The notes beneath the pieces were generated by a model that was given only the letters and a program-made list of their open reading frames with translations, was not told where the DNA came from and did not search any database. Both the position numbers and the translations under genes were made by a program. Shown one piece after another: positions 34,594 through 42,797 of a stretch of 64,000 nt of DNA; within the stretch, counting starts at the first letter, position 1, and the number at the start of each line of letters is the position of its first letter. Source of the stretch: Solibacillus faecavium (GTDB taxonomy: Bacteria; Bacillota; Bacilli; Bacillales_A; Planococcaceae); assembly GCF_014836905.1 (NCBI RefSeq), contig NZ_JACSPZ010000007.1, forward strand, positions 62,001-126,000, read 5' to 3'.

Positions 34594-36101
34594 TACTTCA
34601 CTGATCCTCCGTCTTTCTTTTTTCTATTCGATTTCAGGAATGGCTGAAATGAGCGTTTTGACAATACTGTAATCGGAGCCCTTACGACAATATTTTCAAG
34701 GGTCCATAAGTTGCCGGGAGAAAAAGATTGTGTATATGGAACACCAATACTTTTTAAGTTGGCAAGATGAACATAAATCATAATAAATACTAAAATAATT
34801 CCGTATAGTCCTAAAATTGCAGCAGCAAATATAGTAGCGAGACGAACTATTCGCAAGCCAATCGCAAAGCTGTAATTGGGTATTGTGAATGCACAAATGG
34901 CTGTTAGAGAAATAACTATAACCATGATGGGAGTTACAATCCCCGCCATAACGGCAAGTTGACCAATAACTATACCGCCTACAATCCCAATTGTTTGACT
35001 GATTTTATAGGGGAGTCTTGTTCCAGCCTCCTGCAATACTTCATAAAAAAAGACGAGGATTAAAGCTTCAATTAAGGACGGAAATGGAATCCCTTCCCTA
35101 GCGGCAGTTATCGTAAATAATAGCTGAGCCGGAATTAATTCTGGATGGTATGAAATTAATGCAACATATAGGGCTGGTAAAAATATAGTCATGTAGAAAG
35201 AGAATAAGCGCAATAATCGTAGTAATGAACTTATTAACCAACGTTGGTTATAGTCTTCTATTGACTTTAATGAATCCCCGAAAGTGATAGGCATTAAGAG
35301 AGCAAAGGGTGACCCTTCAACAATAATGGCTATTTTACCTCTCAATATATTGAAAGCCACCCTATCCGGTCTTTCTGTATCTAAAATTTGTGGAAAGGGT
35401 GACAGAAGATTATCTTCAATCCACTGTTCAATAAATCCAGAATCCGGTGCGAAATCAATATCAATTGTTTTAACGCGACGCAAAACTTCCTGTAAAAGGT
35501 CTTCTCTTACAACCCCATCAATATAACAAATGGCAATTTTCTGGTTGGAATGTGTGCCAACTTCCATCATATCGACTCGAAGATTGGGGTCTTTGATTTC
35601 CTGGCGAATGAGCGAGAGGTTAATTTTAAAATTCTCTATAAACCCTACTCTGGACCCTCGAATTACTGATTCAGATTGCGGTTCCTCAAGCGCGCGATAT
35701 TCCATTCCGCTCGTTCCGATAAGAGCGGCTTCACTTTCACCTTCCAGTAAGAAAACTGTATCGCCGGCTAAAAGCGTCTTAATTACCTGCTTCATTTCCT
35801 TTGATCTGTTGATCTCAGCAATGGCAATTATTTCTTCATAGACATGATCAAACAAATTCGAGTGAATATGTTTTCTGTTTAATTCAAGAATTTTTAATAT
35901 ATTTTTATTTAATAAATCCTCGTTTATAAGCCCTTTTATATAAATTAAAGCAAAAGGATGGTTCAACCGGCCAATTCTGCTTTTTCGGATAATAAGATCT
36001 GCAGAATTTCCAAGTATTTTTTTTATTACTGCAATATTTTCATCTAATTGGCCATCGAGATATTGGCGACTATTGTTTTTTTCATTTGAAGATTGGACCA
36101 T
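34593..36101 (-). CDS. GerA-type germinant receptor subunit A
   Basis: 502 residues. The cytosolic N-terminal half includes KKILGNSADLIIRKSRIG and KIAICYIDGVVREDLL. The C-terminal half has four to five membrane helices, starting near SFYMTIFLPALYVALISYHP, then TREGIPFP-like AAREGIPFPSLIEALI. This is the GerAA/GerKA/SpoVAF family subunit that forms the oligomeric channel-like core of the receptor. It is first in an A-B-C operon. The ribosome binding site CAGGAG lies 8 bases before the ATG. Forespore expression is expected. Confidence 0.92.
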   Translation of the reverse strand: MVQSSNEKNNSRQYLDGQLDENIAVIKKILGNSADLIIRKSRIGRLNHPFALIYIKGLINEDLLNKNILKILELNRKHIHSNLFDHVYEEIIAIAEINRSKEMKQVIKTLLAGDTVFLLEGESEAALIGTSGMEYRALEEPQSESVIRGSRVGFIENFKINLSLIRQEIKDPNLRVDMMEVGTHSNQKIAICYIDGVVREDLLQEVLRRVKTIDIDFAPDSGFIEQWIEDNLLSPFPQILDTERPDRVAFNILRGKIAIIVEGSPFALLMPITFGDSLKSIEDYNQRWLISSLLRLLRLFSFYMTIFLPALYVALISYHPELIPAQLLFTITAAREGIPFPSLIEALILVFFYEVLQEAGTRLPYKISQTIGIVGGIVIGQLAVMAGIVTPIMVIVISLTAICAFTIPNYSFAIGLRIVRLATIFAAAILGLYGIILVFIMIYVHLANLKSIGVPYTQSFSPGNLWTLENIVVRAPITVLSKRSFQPFLKSNRKKKDGGSVK

Positions 36102-36156
36102 TTTCTTAACTCCTGTTCAAATGATGTAATAAGTTTATTGTTTTATTTTTTCCAAA

Positions 36157-36163
36157 TAATATG
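36157..36163 (-). promoter_or_regulatory. Possible sigma-G -10 box for the ger operon
   Basis: On the minus strand CATATTA fits CATnnTA, the sigma-G -10 pattern, about 55 bases upstream of the A-subunit start. The -35 region has no clear match. Confidence 0.25.
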
Positions 36164-36248
36164 CAATTCATACTTTAATTCGATGTATTATTGAACCTTT
36201 AAAATGTGGATGTAGCTTAGAATGAACGAGCGATCAAAATGTATGAAT

Positions 36249-36277
36249 TTGACATTCAACATACCTGTTGATAATAT
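36249..36277 (+). promoter_or_regulatory. Sigma-A promoter of the thiamine operon
   Basis: TTGACA (36249-36254), 17-base spacer, TAATAT (36272-36277). Transcription would begin just before the riboswitch. Confidence 0.75.
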
Positions 36278-36304
36278 GAAGGAACAAACAAAATAGCATA
36301 TATT

Positions 36305-36390
36305 GCGGGGGGACTCTTTGGAGTTGAGAAGGTTAAAACCTGACTCTTTGAACCTGTCAGTTAACACTGGTGTAGGGAAGCGATTCATTA
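36305..36390 (+). promoter_or_regulatory. TPP riboswitch (THI element)
   Basis: The sequence contains the conserved thi-box parts in order: GGGGGACTCTTTGGAGTTGAGA near 36307 (shortened here to its GC core), then the P4/P5 part CTTTGAACCTG, then ACTGGTGTAGGGAAGC at 36366-36381. It precedes a terminator hairpin and thiM, so thiamine pyrophosphate should switch off the operon by termination. Sequence conservation is high enough for a confident call. Confidence 0.93.
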
Positions 36391-36414
36391 TATTTATAAG
36401 CAATAATTTGAATT

Positions 36415-36449
36415 GTGCTTTCCCATTTATTTAGGGAGAGCACTTTTTT
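36415..36449 (+). terminator. Riboswitch expression-platform terminator
   Basis: A 10-bp stem (GTGCTTTCCC, 36415-36424, with GGGAGAGCAC, 36434-36443) followed by TTTTTT lies 25 bases after the aptamer and 88 bases before the thiM start. Confidence 0.88.
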
Positions 36450-36536
36450 GTTTAGGCTAAGTGAATTTCTACTTGTAAGACCCGTCTAGTGAATCTATTC
36501 GTTCATATGAAGAATGATTATGGAAAGGTGATGGAA

Positions 36537-37379
36537 ATGGCTACTAAGCAGGAGATGCAAAATAGAATTATCCAGGCTGTAGAAACAGTAAAGAAAGGGA
36601 ATCCGATGGCAGGTTCCATTACAAACACTGTCACGATTAATTTCGTTGCAAATGCACAGCTTGCTGTTGGAGGTTCTGCCGCTATGGTGTATTTACCAGA
36701 TGAAGCAGAATTTTTGGCTAAGGCAGGGGGAGCAACCTATATAAATGTGGGTACGCTATTACCCATTTATGAAGAGACATTACCTCATGTAGCAAAGATA
36801 TTGCATGAAACAGGAAAACCATGGGTATTGGACCCTGTCGCTGTAGGCATTGGTTCACTAAGGACAGATCTGCTACAGAAATTTAAGGCATTTAAACCGA
36901 CCATTATTAGAGGAAATGCATCAGAAATTATAGCATTGGCAGGTTTATGGGCATTAGATGGAGGAGCAGAGGAATCAAGGGTACGAGGTGTGGATGCTAC
37001 AGATTCTGTACATGAGGCTAAAAGAGCAGCGATTGCTCTTGCAAAGTGGACGGGTGGTGCAGTTGCTGTATCAGGAGAAACGGATTTAATAACAGATGGC
37101 TCTATTATAGCTATCTCTTATGGGGGCTCTCATTTTATGGAGAAGATTACCGGAGCTGGTTGCTCGTTAGGCGGAGTTGCCGCTGTGTATGCAACGGTGA
37201 CCACCCCGTTTATTGCAGCACTCACTGCTAGTGCAGTATACAATGTAGCTGGAAAACGCGCTGAGTTAAAAGTAGATGGTCCAGGAAGTTTCCAAGCGCA
37301 GTTTTTGGATGAATTATATAAAGCAACAGCAGAAGAAATTGCAAACAACTCATTTGATTTGGAGGAGATTAATTTATGA
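36537..37379 (+). CDS. thiM: Hydroxyethylthiazole kinase
   Basis: 280 residues, starting MATKQEMQNRIIQAVETVKK; AAGGTG lies 6 bases before this ATG, while two upstream in-frame starts are less well placed. ThiM motifs are NTVTINFVANAQLAVGGSAAMV, the PWVLDPVAVG segment, RGNASEI and the anion-hole KITGAGCSLGG, with Gly-Ala-Gly-Cys. It salvages the thiazole half of thiamine by phosphorylation. It is first in a riboswitch-controlled operon and overlaps the next gene as ATGA. Confidence 0.93.
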   Translation: MATKQEMQNRIIQAVETVKKGNPMAGSITNTVTINFVANAQLAVGGSAAMVYLPDEAEFLAKAGGATYINVGTLLPIYEETLPHVAKILHETGKPWVLDPVAVGIGSLRTDLLQKFKAFKPTIIRGNASEIIALAGLWALDGGAEESRVRGVDATDSVHEAKRAAIALAKWTGGAVAVSGETDLITDGSIIAISYGGSHFMEKITGAGCSLGGVAAVYATVTTPFIAALTASAVYNVAGKRAELKVDGPGSFQAQFLDELYKATAEEIANNSFDLEEINL

Positions 37380-37675
37380 ATACATTAATAGCAGTAGCAA
37401 TTGCGCCTTTTGGTGTAGGGGATGAATTGGGACAGGAAATCGCCGAGGTTGTGAAAGTCATTCGAGATTCGGGGTTACCGAGTCGAACTACATCAATGTT
37501 TACAGAAATTGAGGGAGAATGGGATGAAGTGATGAAAGTAGTAAAAGAAGCGACTTTTATACTTGCAGAAAAAGGAATTCGAACAGAAGTGGTGTTAAAA
37601 GCTGATATCCGTCCGGGATATACGAATACGATTAATACAAAAATAGATAAAATAAATGATATTTTAGGAGGGTAA
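37376..37675 (+). CDS. Thiamine-binding protein, MTH1187/YqgV family
   Basis: 99 residues. Small ferredoxin-like alpha/beta protein: NTLIAVAIAPFGVGDELGQE, SGLPSRTTSMFTEIEGEWDE, then GIRTEVVLKADIRPG. It matches the MTH1187 (DUF77) family, members of which bind thiamine or its precursor. Here it is embedded between thiM and thiE under a TPP riboswitch, which supports a role in handling thiamine intermediates. It overlaps thiM by 4 bases and ends 1 base before thiE. Confidence 0.88.
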   Translation: MNTLIAVAIAPFGVGDELGQEIAEVVKVIRDSGLPSRTTSMFTEIEGEWDEVMKVVKEATFILAEKGIRTEVVLKADIRPGYTNTINTKIDKINDILGG

Positions 37676-37676
37676 T

Positions 37677-38393
37677 ATGGGTAATATCAAAAAGCTTGAT
37701 ATTTCAGCCTATTTAGTTATAGGTCCTGAAAATACAAAAGGCCGTCCAGTCGCAACGATTATTAAAGAGGCAGTAAGTGCGGGCTTTACTTGCATCCAAA
37801 TACGTTCCAAAGTTGCTTCTGCAAGAGAATTGATTCAATTAACACGTCAAGCAGCAGAGGTCATTGAAGAGGCTGGAAAATCCGATGAGGTTGCACTCCT
37901 AGTAAATGACCGTCTTGATGTTGTTTTAGCGGCTAGATCACAAGGGATTAAAGTGGATGGCATTCATGTAGGCCAAAAAGATATTCCAGTGAAAGTTTGT
38001 CGTGAATATTTAGGGGAAGACCTCATTATAGGTTTATCTGCTCGAGCTGATCAATTATTTGACTATATTAAAACAGAGGATGTCTCTCAACTTGATTATT
38101 TTGGTGTAGGGCCGTTGCATGAAACCCCAACAAAACCTGATTGCGGAATTGGGGAAGACGGAAAGGTGATTACGAGAAGTATTGCCGATATTACGAAAGT
38201 TGCTGAGCTTAGTTCAATTCCCGTAGTCGTAGGTGGGGGGGTAAAACTCGCGGATATTCCTACCCTAGCAAAAACTGGTGTAGACGGTTTCTTTGTCGTT
38301 TCAGCTGTAACGGAGGCTGAAAATCCAAAGCAAGCAGCAACAAATTTAGTGAACGCCTGGAACAATTATAATTCTAAAACCAAAACTTTTTAA
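37677..38393 (+). CDS. thiE: Thiamine phosphate synthase
   Basis: 238 residues, a TIM barrel. Motifs: CIQIRSKVASARELIQLTRQ in place of the common QLRxK, LVNDRLDVVLAA, GIHVGQKDIP, IIGLSAR, YFGVGPLHETPTKPDCG and VVGGGVKLADIP. It joins the pyrimidine and thiazole phosphates to form thiamine phosphate. AGGAGG lies before the ATG. The operon has thiM and thiE but no thiD, so the pyrimidine kinase must be encoded elsewhere. Confidence 0.93.
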   Translation: MGNIKKLDISAYLVIGPENTKGRPVATIIKEAVSAGFTCIQIRSKVASARELIQLTRQAAEVIEEAGKSDEVALLVNDRLDVVLAARSQGIKVDGIHVGQKDIPVKVCREYLGEDLIIGLSARADQLFDYIKTEDVSQLDYFGVGPLHETPTKPDCGIGEDGKVITRSIADITKVAELSSIPVVVGGGVKLADIPTLAKTGVDGFFVVSAVTEAENPKQAATNLVNAWNNYNSKTKTF

Positions 38394-38406
38394 TATTTTT
38401 AATAAG

Positions 38407-38446
38407 TTCGAGGGAAGTCATTGGATTCGCTTCCCTTGAATTTTCT
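38407..38446 (+). terminator. Terminator after thiE
   Basis: Arms TTCGAGGGAAG (38407-38417) and CTTCCCTTGAA (38430-38440, one G-T pair) are followed by TTTTC. Confidence 0.75.
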
Positions 38447-38511
38447 AAGACAAGTCCATACGAATCTCCTCCCACTTTACAATAAAAAACTGCTCCAATA
38501 TTCAAAGCCAC

Positions 38512-38545
<34 letters not shown>

Positions 38546-38694
38546 TTATCTCCCCTTACTATTTGTTAATTCAGGTCCAACTCATTAGTTAATATTTTCA
38601 TAAACTACAATATGTAGATTTTTGGAGGTAGGAATGTACAACCTCTCTTGGTACAGGGCATTACTTATTAATGAATAGTAGGTGGAGAAAAGTG

Positions 38695-39339
38695 ATGAAT
38701 CATAATAAGCCAAATGACCGCAATAATAAAAAGAAGCAAAGTATCTCCATGGATAAATGGAATAATTTGATGTTCCATTATAAAAGTGGGAAACAGAATA
38801 TCTCGAAAAATAATAGTACGAACAATAACTCAAATGAATCAAATATTACCGCTGTGGCAGGGAACTGGATTGCTGCTGTAGGAACAATTATATCTGCTAT
38901 TGGAAGTACGCCATCAACTATTTTTTCCCAGCAAACACTTACTGACTTCAATGTTATCGGTAATATTTTGCAGGCTGGCGGAAGCGCAATTGGGGTCGAG
39001 GCGGAAGAAGCATTATTAGATGTGGTAGGTGGTCAAATTTCTGCTATAGGCAATTTGGCTGTTGTTGCTGGAATACTATCTGAAAATGAACAGTCAGGTC
39101 AACTATTAGAAAAACAAGGTACCTTACTCCAAGTGGTGGGAGTAGGTATTACGATAAATCCGGAAGGAGAATTGACGCTTTTACAAACTATCGCAAATAC
39201 AGGAAATATCATTCAGTTTATAGGAAATGTAATACAAGTCTTTGCAGATCCAGATACAAGTGAAGGCGAAGTGTTAAACGCAGTTGGCTCTTGGATCCAA
39301 GCGTTGGGGGCTGTCATTACGGCATTGGCTACAGATTAA
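38695..39339 (+). CDS. Hydrophobic repetitive protein, DUF6944-like
   Basis: 214 residues, starting MNHNKPNDRNNKKKQ; GGTGGAG lies 7 bases before this ATG. The first 55 residues are basic and Asn-rich. The rest is a string of amphipathic, Gly/Ala/Ile-rich helices of about 35 residues: AGNWIAAVGTIISAIGST, IGNILQAGGSAIGVEAEEAL, VVGGQISAIGNLAVVAGI, GNIIQFIGNVIQVF, VGSWIQALGAVITALATD. The periodic pattern resembles the DUF6944 repetitive proteins of Bacillaceae (name from memory). There is no signal peptide and no known function. Confidence 0.7.
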   Translation: MNHNKPNDRNNKKKQSISMDKWNNLMFHYKSGKQNISKNNSTNNNSNESNITAVAGNWIAAVGTIISAIGSTPSTIFSQQTLTDFNVIGNILQAGGSAIGVEAEEALLDVVGGQISAIGNLAVVAGILSENEQSGQLLEKQGTLLQVVGVGITINPEGELTLLQTIANTGNIIQFIGNVIQVFADPDTSEGEVLNAVGSWIQALGAVITALATD

Positions 39340-39485
39340 AGAGTTTAAGCAGGCATTTTATATAGAGGATACATTTGACTGAACGTTTTAATTTTCTGAT
39401 TATTTACTGGATAATTTAACCTCTTAGTGTATATTTAGATTAAATCAAAAATAAAAACCTGAATGTAATTTGGAAGGGGTATACA

Positions 39486-40337
39486 ATGAAAAGGATAATT
39501 TTATCGACTGAGAGTGGAGCGGATTTACCGAAAGATCTAGTTGAGAAACATCAAATTCAAGTAGTACCGATGCATGTTATTATGGAGGGGAAAGATTATT
39601 TAGATGGTCAGTTATCTGTAGAAGAAGTTTTTGATTTTCATAGTCGTACAAAAAAAATTCCTTCCACGGCAGCAACAAACATACACGAATATGAGGATTT
39701 GTTTACTAAAATTAGAACAGAATATCCTGACAGCATCATCATTCATATTGGTTATACGTCTAAAGCATCGGCATCATTTCAAAGTGCATTAATCGCAGCG
39801 GAGAATTTTGATAATCTTTTTTTAGTTGATACGTTAAATGTAACTGGTGGATTAGGTGCTATAGTTATGTATGCAGCTTCATTGCTCGAGGAGGAACCTT
39901 CCATTGACCATGTCCGTTTAATAGAGAAAATAGAATCCGTAGTTCCTAAAACAAGACTCGCTTTCCTGCCCGGCAGTTTGGATTTTCTGAAAGCGGGCGG
40001 TAGGGTAAGTAACCTGGCCTATATAGGAGGAGCTTTATTAAAAATTAAACCATGCATCGAATTAAAGGAAGGGAAGCTTGTTTCAACAAGGAAATATCGA
40101 GGGAAAATGAATATCGTTGCTGAAAAGCTTTTACGAGACTATTTAGACGAATACGATATTGATAGAAAACAGCTGTATTTAATTTATTCTATCGGGCTTG
40201 ATGAAAGTATTAAAGAGCAGATGGAAGAACTCGCGAAGGAATTTGGATTTGAACATGTAACATGGATGCAAGCTGGTGCAATGATCTCTACACATGCAGG
40301 ACCAGGAGGCTTTGGGATAGCTGGGATAGAAAAATAA
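39486..40337 (+). CDS. DegV family fatty-acid-binding protein
   Basis: 283 residues. DegV/FakB pattern: IILSTESGADLPKDLVEKHQ at the start, STAATNIHEYEDLFTKI for the fatty-acid carboxylate, VDTLNVTGGLGAIVMYAA, LPGSLDFLKAGGRVS, and STHAGPGGFGIAG at the end. FakB-type proteins present exogenous fatty acids to the kinase FakA; no fakA lies nearby. GGAAGGGG precedes the ATG. Confidence 0.9.
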   Translation: MKRIILSTESGADLPKDLVEKHQIQVVPMHVIMEGKDYLDGQLSVEEVFDFHSRTKKIPSTAATNIHEYEDLFTKIRTEYPDSIIIHIGYTSKASASFQSALIAAENFDNLFLVDTLNVTGGLGAIVMYAASLLEEEPSIDHVRLIEKIESVVPKTRLAFLPGSLDFLKAGGRVSNLAYIGGALLKIKPCIELKEGKLVSTRKYRGKMNIVAEKLLRDYLDEYDIDRKQLYLIYSIGLDESIKEQMEELAKEFGFEHVTWMQAGAMISTHAGPGGFGIAGIEK

Positions 40338-40371
40338 AACTCAATCCAAAAGGTAAATTAACATAGACATC

Positions 40372-40409
40372 AAAAGCTGTGCTAAAAATAAAATTTTAGC
40401 ACAGCTTTT
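40372..40409. terminator. Bidirectional terminator
   Basis: A 16-bp perfect stem (AAAAGCTGTGCTAAAA with TTTTAGCACAGCTTTT) lies between the convergent degV-type and YqcI-type genes. Confidence 0.9.
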
Positions 40410-40440
40410 TTTAACCGTTTATTTTTCACGAGATTTAGTT

Positions 40441-41175
40441 TTATATTAGAGACTTATGTTGGAAAGGGCATTTGCCTTGAATTGGTACAATATCATCACC
40501 AATAAATGATTGCTTCCACTCATTATGAGTTGGATCACCGTAATGACCAATATCCGGATGTTTAGGTAGCTGATCCCAAACCTCTACACGTTTCCGGACC
40601 TTTTCACGAGACATGATTCCGCCTTTTTCAGTTCCTTCTAACCCTTCGAAAATTTTCCGAGGTTGAAATCCAAGAACCATTGCATTTCCTAAATGACGTG
40701 TTTTTCGCTTTTTATATGCAGGTGCATTTCCGAATACAAAAATTGGCTCTCCGGCAAAATGAAAATCCCACAAATAATGTTCAGGGTCACGAGGACTATC
40801 TACTGGCCATTCTACTTCATCTTCTTTATGCAAGTATTGTAGTATATCCCAAAATTGTTTTCGGTAATCTTCAAGAGAGCCCTCTTGCTCAAATGGTTCC
40901 ACAAAGACAAACAGTCCGTGTCTTTTGTAGTTAGGTAGCTTAAATAAATCAAGGAAATGTCCTACTGCGGCAGGAAGATTGCTCCAGTCATCCTGATTAA
41001 TATAGGCATAGCGAAGCTCACCTTTGAGCTCACCACTCATGCCGAAAAAACATGGAAACGTTTTATCTGTTACCGTGTTATGAAAGGTTTCGTATTCTTT
41101 ATAAAGCCATTTTGGCAAGTCGGTTCTAGTTTGGAAATCTTCCTTTGTTAATAAAGTATGCCCTTTCGTAATCAT
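40441..41175 (-). CDS. YqcI/YcgG family protein
   Basis: 244 residues, starting MITKGHTLLTKEDFQTRTDL, with GGAGGGG 5 bases before the ATG. The family pattern is clear: FPCFFGMSGELKGELRYAYI near residue 45, then HGLFVFVEPF, WDFHFAGEPIFVFGNAPAYK, and RVEVWDQLPKHPDIGHYGDP before the C-terminal end. Members are found widely in Bacilli and their biochemical role is unknown. One Cys in the FPCFFG motif and a late GKCPFQH are notable conserved features. Confidence 0.85.
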   Translation of the reverse strand: MITKGHTLLTKEDFQTRTDLPKWLYKEYETFHNTVTDKTFPCFFGMSGELKGELRYAYINQDDWSNLPAAVGHFLDLFKLPNYKRHGLFVFVEPFEQEGSLEDYRKQFWDILQYLHKEDEVEWPVDSPRDPEHYLWDFHFAGEPIFVFGNAPAYKKRKTRHLGNAMVLGFQPRKIFEGLEGTEKGGIMSREKVRKRVEVWDQLPKHPDIGHYGDPTHNEWKQSFIGDDIVPIQGKCPFQHKSLI

Positions 41176-41354
41176 ACAAACCCCTCCGTTATCATTATCC
41201 AATTATTACTATATAGCCAATCATTACCCCATCCTAAAATTCTTGAAACAATGGCAACCAAATAGATTAAAAATTCAGAAATGTTTACTGAATGTAAATG
41301 AAGGAAATGAAAATAATAAGTGAGAGTTGAATCAAGAATCTGGAGGATGTCTTA

Positions 41355-42209
41355 ATGGGTGATACAATTACAAAACGTGATCAAATAAATTGTGAAAATG
41401 AATACGGAACACTAAAAAAAGTAGTTTTATGTGAACCGCAATACATGGAGATTAGAGAAGTAATTAATAATGTCCAAAAACAATATAAGCATGAGAATAT
41501 TGACCAAGAACTAGCTATAGCACAACACCGTAATTTTGAACAAACTTTAAAATCTGCGGGTGTGGAAGTGATTAAACTAAAACCTAGTAAAGATCACCCT
41601 GAGCAAGTCTTTACAAGAGATATTGGCTTTACATTAGGAAATCGTTTATTTATTTCTGAAATGGCGAATCCGATTCGTCAAGGTGAAGAGAAAGTATTAG
41701 CCCACTGGATGAACAAGCATAATATTGCATATAAAAAGCTCTCAACTGATTCGATAGAAGGTGGCGATGTCATTGTCGACGGCCAACACGTCTTCATTGG
41801 AATCAGTCACCGAACGTGTAAAAGTGCAATTCAATCTTTACAGAAAGAATTGCCTGAATTTAAAATACTGCCAATTCAATTCAACCCAAAATATTTACAT
41901 TTAGACTGTGTATTCAATATTCTTTCCTCAGAAGAAGCATTAATTTATCCAGATGCGTTCGACCCGAAAACTGTAGAATTTTTAGCGAGTATGTACAATT
42001 TAATCGAAGTAAGTGAAAGCGAGCAGTTTACAATGGGCACAAATGTATTATCTATTGGTCAGAAGCGGGTATTAAGTTTACCAATGAATCGAGACGTTAA
42101 TTATCAGATGAGACAGCATGGTTATGATGTATTGGAAGTAGATTTTTCAGAAATCATCAAGTCAGGCGGCTCATTCCGATGTTGTTCAATGCCTATTGTC
42201 CGGCTTTAA
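41355..42209 (+). CDS. Dimethylarginine dimethylaminohydrolase-like amidinohydrolase
   Basis: 284 residues of the pentein (guanidino-group-modifying) fold. Substrate and catalytic motifs: CEPQYMEI, VFTRDIGFTLGN, DSIEGGDVIVDG (Glu/Asp), HLDCVFNIL with the catalytic His, and SGGSFRCCSMPIVRL with the terminal Cys. It fits DDAH/arginine-deiminase-like enzymes that hydrolyse the guanidino group of methylated arginine to citrulline. GGAGGATG lies before the ATG. It is monocistronic. Length fits DDAH rather than the longer arginine deiminase; the exact substrate is inferred. Confidence 0.87.
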   Translation: MGDTITKRDQINCENEYGTLKKVVLCEPQYMEIREVINNVQKQYKHENIDQELAIAQHRNFEQTLKSAGVEVIKLKPSKDHPEQVFTRDIGFTLGNRLFISEMANPIRQGEEKVLAHWMNKHNIAYKKLSTDSIEGGDVIVDGQHVFIGISHRTCKSAIQSLQKELPEFKILPIQFNPKYLHLDCVFNILSSEEALIYPDAFDPKTVEFLASMYNLIEVSESEQFTMGTNVLSIGQKRVLSLPMNRDVNYQMRQHGYDVLEVDFSEIIKSGGSFRCCSMPIVRL

Positions 42210-42271
42210 GAGGAAAATTGGCACCTCGTTTCGTAATATATGTTATTTGATCAATACTCATTCTTTATACG

Positions 42272-42303
42272 AACGAATCCTTGTTAAAGGGTTCGTTTTT
42301 TTC
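42272..42303 (+). terminator. Terminator after the DDAH-like gene
   Basis: AACGAATCC pairs with GGGTTCGTT (one G-T pair) and is followed by a T run. Confidence 0.78.
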
Positions 42304-42369
42304 TTTTTAAAAATAGTTGGTTCATCACCATAAGTTGGGGATGACAAAATTGAAAAATAATATCTTCTA

Positions 42370-42700
42370 ATTAAGTCCGTTCTGCTACGCTACGGGGAAA
42401 ACGCGTTGAAGCAAGTGTTTTGGAGGCTCACCCTTCGCTCCACGTCACTCTGCTTTGGCATTAAGTGAATTTCTGCAAAAATGAAGATTATAAAACATAG
42501 CCTTTCCGCTCTCCGCCGCCTCGCGATAGCGCAAGCGGCTGATTGGTTGTTTTTCACCTTATAACGAGGGCGAAATTTTGGGATTGGTGGGCCTCGCAAA
42601 CGGCAATAAAGGCAGTGATAAAAACACGTATCACGTGGTTTTAGCGCTGTCTTGCCGTAGCCCACCAATCAAACAAGTGAAATTTTATTAGAAAGCAACC
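42370..42700. other. GC-richer structured intergenic element with an 89-base hairpin
   Basis: This stretch is clearly richer in G+C than its surroundings. A long hairpin spans 42582-42670: outer arms GATTGGTGGGC (42582-42592) and GCCCACCAATC (42660-42670), inner arms CGGCAA (42601-42606) and TTGCCG (42652-42657), and a core of AAAACAC with GTGGTTTT around GTATCAC. A frame of 92 codons on the minus strand through it lacks a ribosome binding site and looks like a by-product. It may be a dispersed repeat or a structured RNA. The left part, 42380-42530, also has CGC-rich short inverted repeats. No gene is seen. Confidence 0.55.
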
Positions 42701-42762
42701 CGTTTGCTTAAAAAAAGGATAGACCGCTTGGTAATGAGGGGTATGAAGACATAATCATAAAC

Positions 42763-42794
42763 AAAAGCAGCCGATTTTAAGACCGGCTGCTTTT
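42763..42794 (-). terminator. Terminator of splB
   Basis: An 11-bp perfect stem (AAAAGCAGCCG with CGGCTGCTTTT) lies immediately past the splB stop. Confidence 0.85.
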
Positions 42795-42797
42795 GCG

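Noticed and set aside
36188-36403. 71-codon minus-strand frame over the thiamine leader
   Set aside because: It lies across the TPP riboswitch and its promoter, which explain the sequence.
38585-38842. 85-codon Tyr-rich minus-strand frame
   Set aside because: Antisense to the start of the DUF6944-like gene; low-complexity translation.
42390-42668. 92-codon minus-strand frame with Cys/Arg-rich translation
   Set aside because: No ribosome binding site, composition follows the GC-rich hairpin, and the frame spans both halves of an inverted repeat.
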